From assembly GCA_034429275.1 (NCBI GenBank), contig DAOUFU010000305.1:1-5577 (forward strand): a stretch of DNA of 5,577 nt. Direction: 5' to 3'. The notes under the pieces are model-generated. The model saw only the letters and a program-made list of their open reading frames with translations, made no database searches and was not told where the DNA came from. The position numbers and the translations under genes are program-made. Of this stretch, positions 5,427-5,577 are shown one piece after another. The first letter of the stretch is position 1. Each line of letters begins with the position of its first letter. The stretch comes from DAOUFU01 sp034429275. Its GTDB lineage: Bacteria > Chloroflexota > Anaerolineae > Aggregatilineales > Aggregatilineaceae.

Positions 5427-5577
5427 AGGGAATCAAGAAAAGTGGTAGCAAATGCACGGGTAGGGTGTATTTCACGAAAGTTCACGCCACCGTTTCGCCG
5501 CACACTCATGCACGTTGAGAAAATAACCGGCTGTGGTGCCCCGCGAGAGTCCGGCCTCACCGGGCGCATTCCATTTT
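5427..5577. other. Upstream region to the window edge without a supported gene
   Basis: No open frame here has a ribosome site or protein-like composition on either strand. CCGGCCTCACC at 5551-5561 repeats 11 bases of the terminator stem at 1044-1054, but no full matching arm is visible before the edge. I see no tRNA, no coding frame and no further repeat. Confidence 0.5.

Noticed and set aside
5309..5569. Minus-strand frame of 86 codons overlapping the small membrane-protein gene
   Set aside because: It overlaps a gene with much better start signals, carries the promoter inside it and has no protein-like features.
5531..5577. tRNA-like end (GGGGCACCA on the minus strand) or terminator half near the right edge
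   Set aside because: No T-arm GGTTCRA...CC or cloverleaf can be built, and the possible terminator stem is too short (four to five pairs) to support.

Overview
The window is GC-rich bacterial DNA with compact gene packing, Shine-Dalgarno starts and ATGA stop/start overlaps. The helicase N-terminus and the ABC cassette resemble proteins of Chloroflexota (Anaerolineae-like) and some Bacillota. With the high GC, Chloroflexota is the better guess, but this is inference from memory of those families and not a sequence search.

Layout, left to right. (1) Bases 1-160, minus strand: the first 53 codons of a UvrD/AddA-type superfamily 1 helicase, cut by the window edge. (2) 161-332: a divergent intergenic region with a small dyad, a possible extended -10 promoter for the plus strand and a leader hairpin. 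(3) 333-1028, plus strand: an unrecognised 231-residue protein with two membrane segments and a soluble C-terminal domain. (4) 1033-1097: a nested hairpin between two convergent units, with a T-tract that makes it an intrinsic terminator for the minus-strand operon. (5) 3895-1149 plus 4851-3892, minus strand: a three-gene ABC-2 exporter operon, read as ATPase, permease A, permease B. Both junctions are 4-base ATGA overlaps. (6) 4852-5189: a non-coding stretch with a good sigma70-like promoter (perfect TATAAT) and an unusually structured, roughly 190-nt leader in front of the ATPase gene. (7) 5190-5381, minus strand: a 63-residue two-helix membrane protein with a strong Shine-Dalgarno and an extended -10 promoter. 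(8) 5382-5577: upstream region of that gene with no supported gene.

The main unit is the ABC exporter. One NatA/YhaQ-type ATPase is translationally coupled to two diverged NatB/YhaP-type permeases, which suggests an ATPase homodimer driving a permease heterodimer. The substrate cannot be told from the sequence. The other genes have no visible functional link to it. I see no mobile element, CRISPR array, RNA gene or clear new defence-type system. The least ordinary parts are the ABC operon's promoter and leader, and the two uncharacterised membrane proteins.
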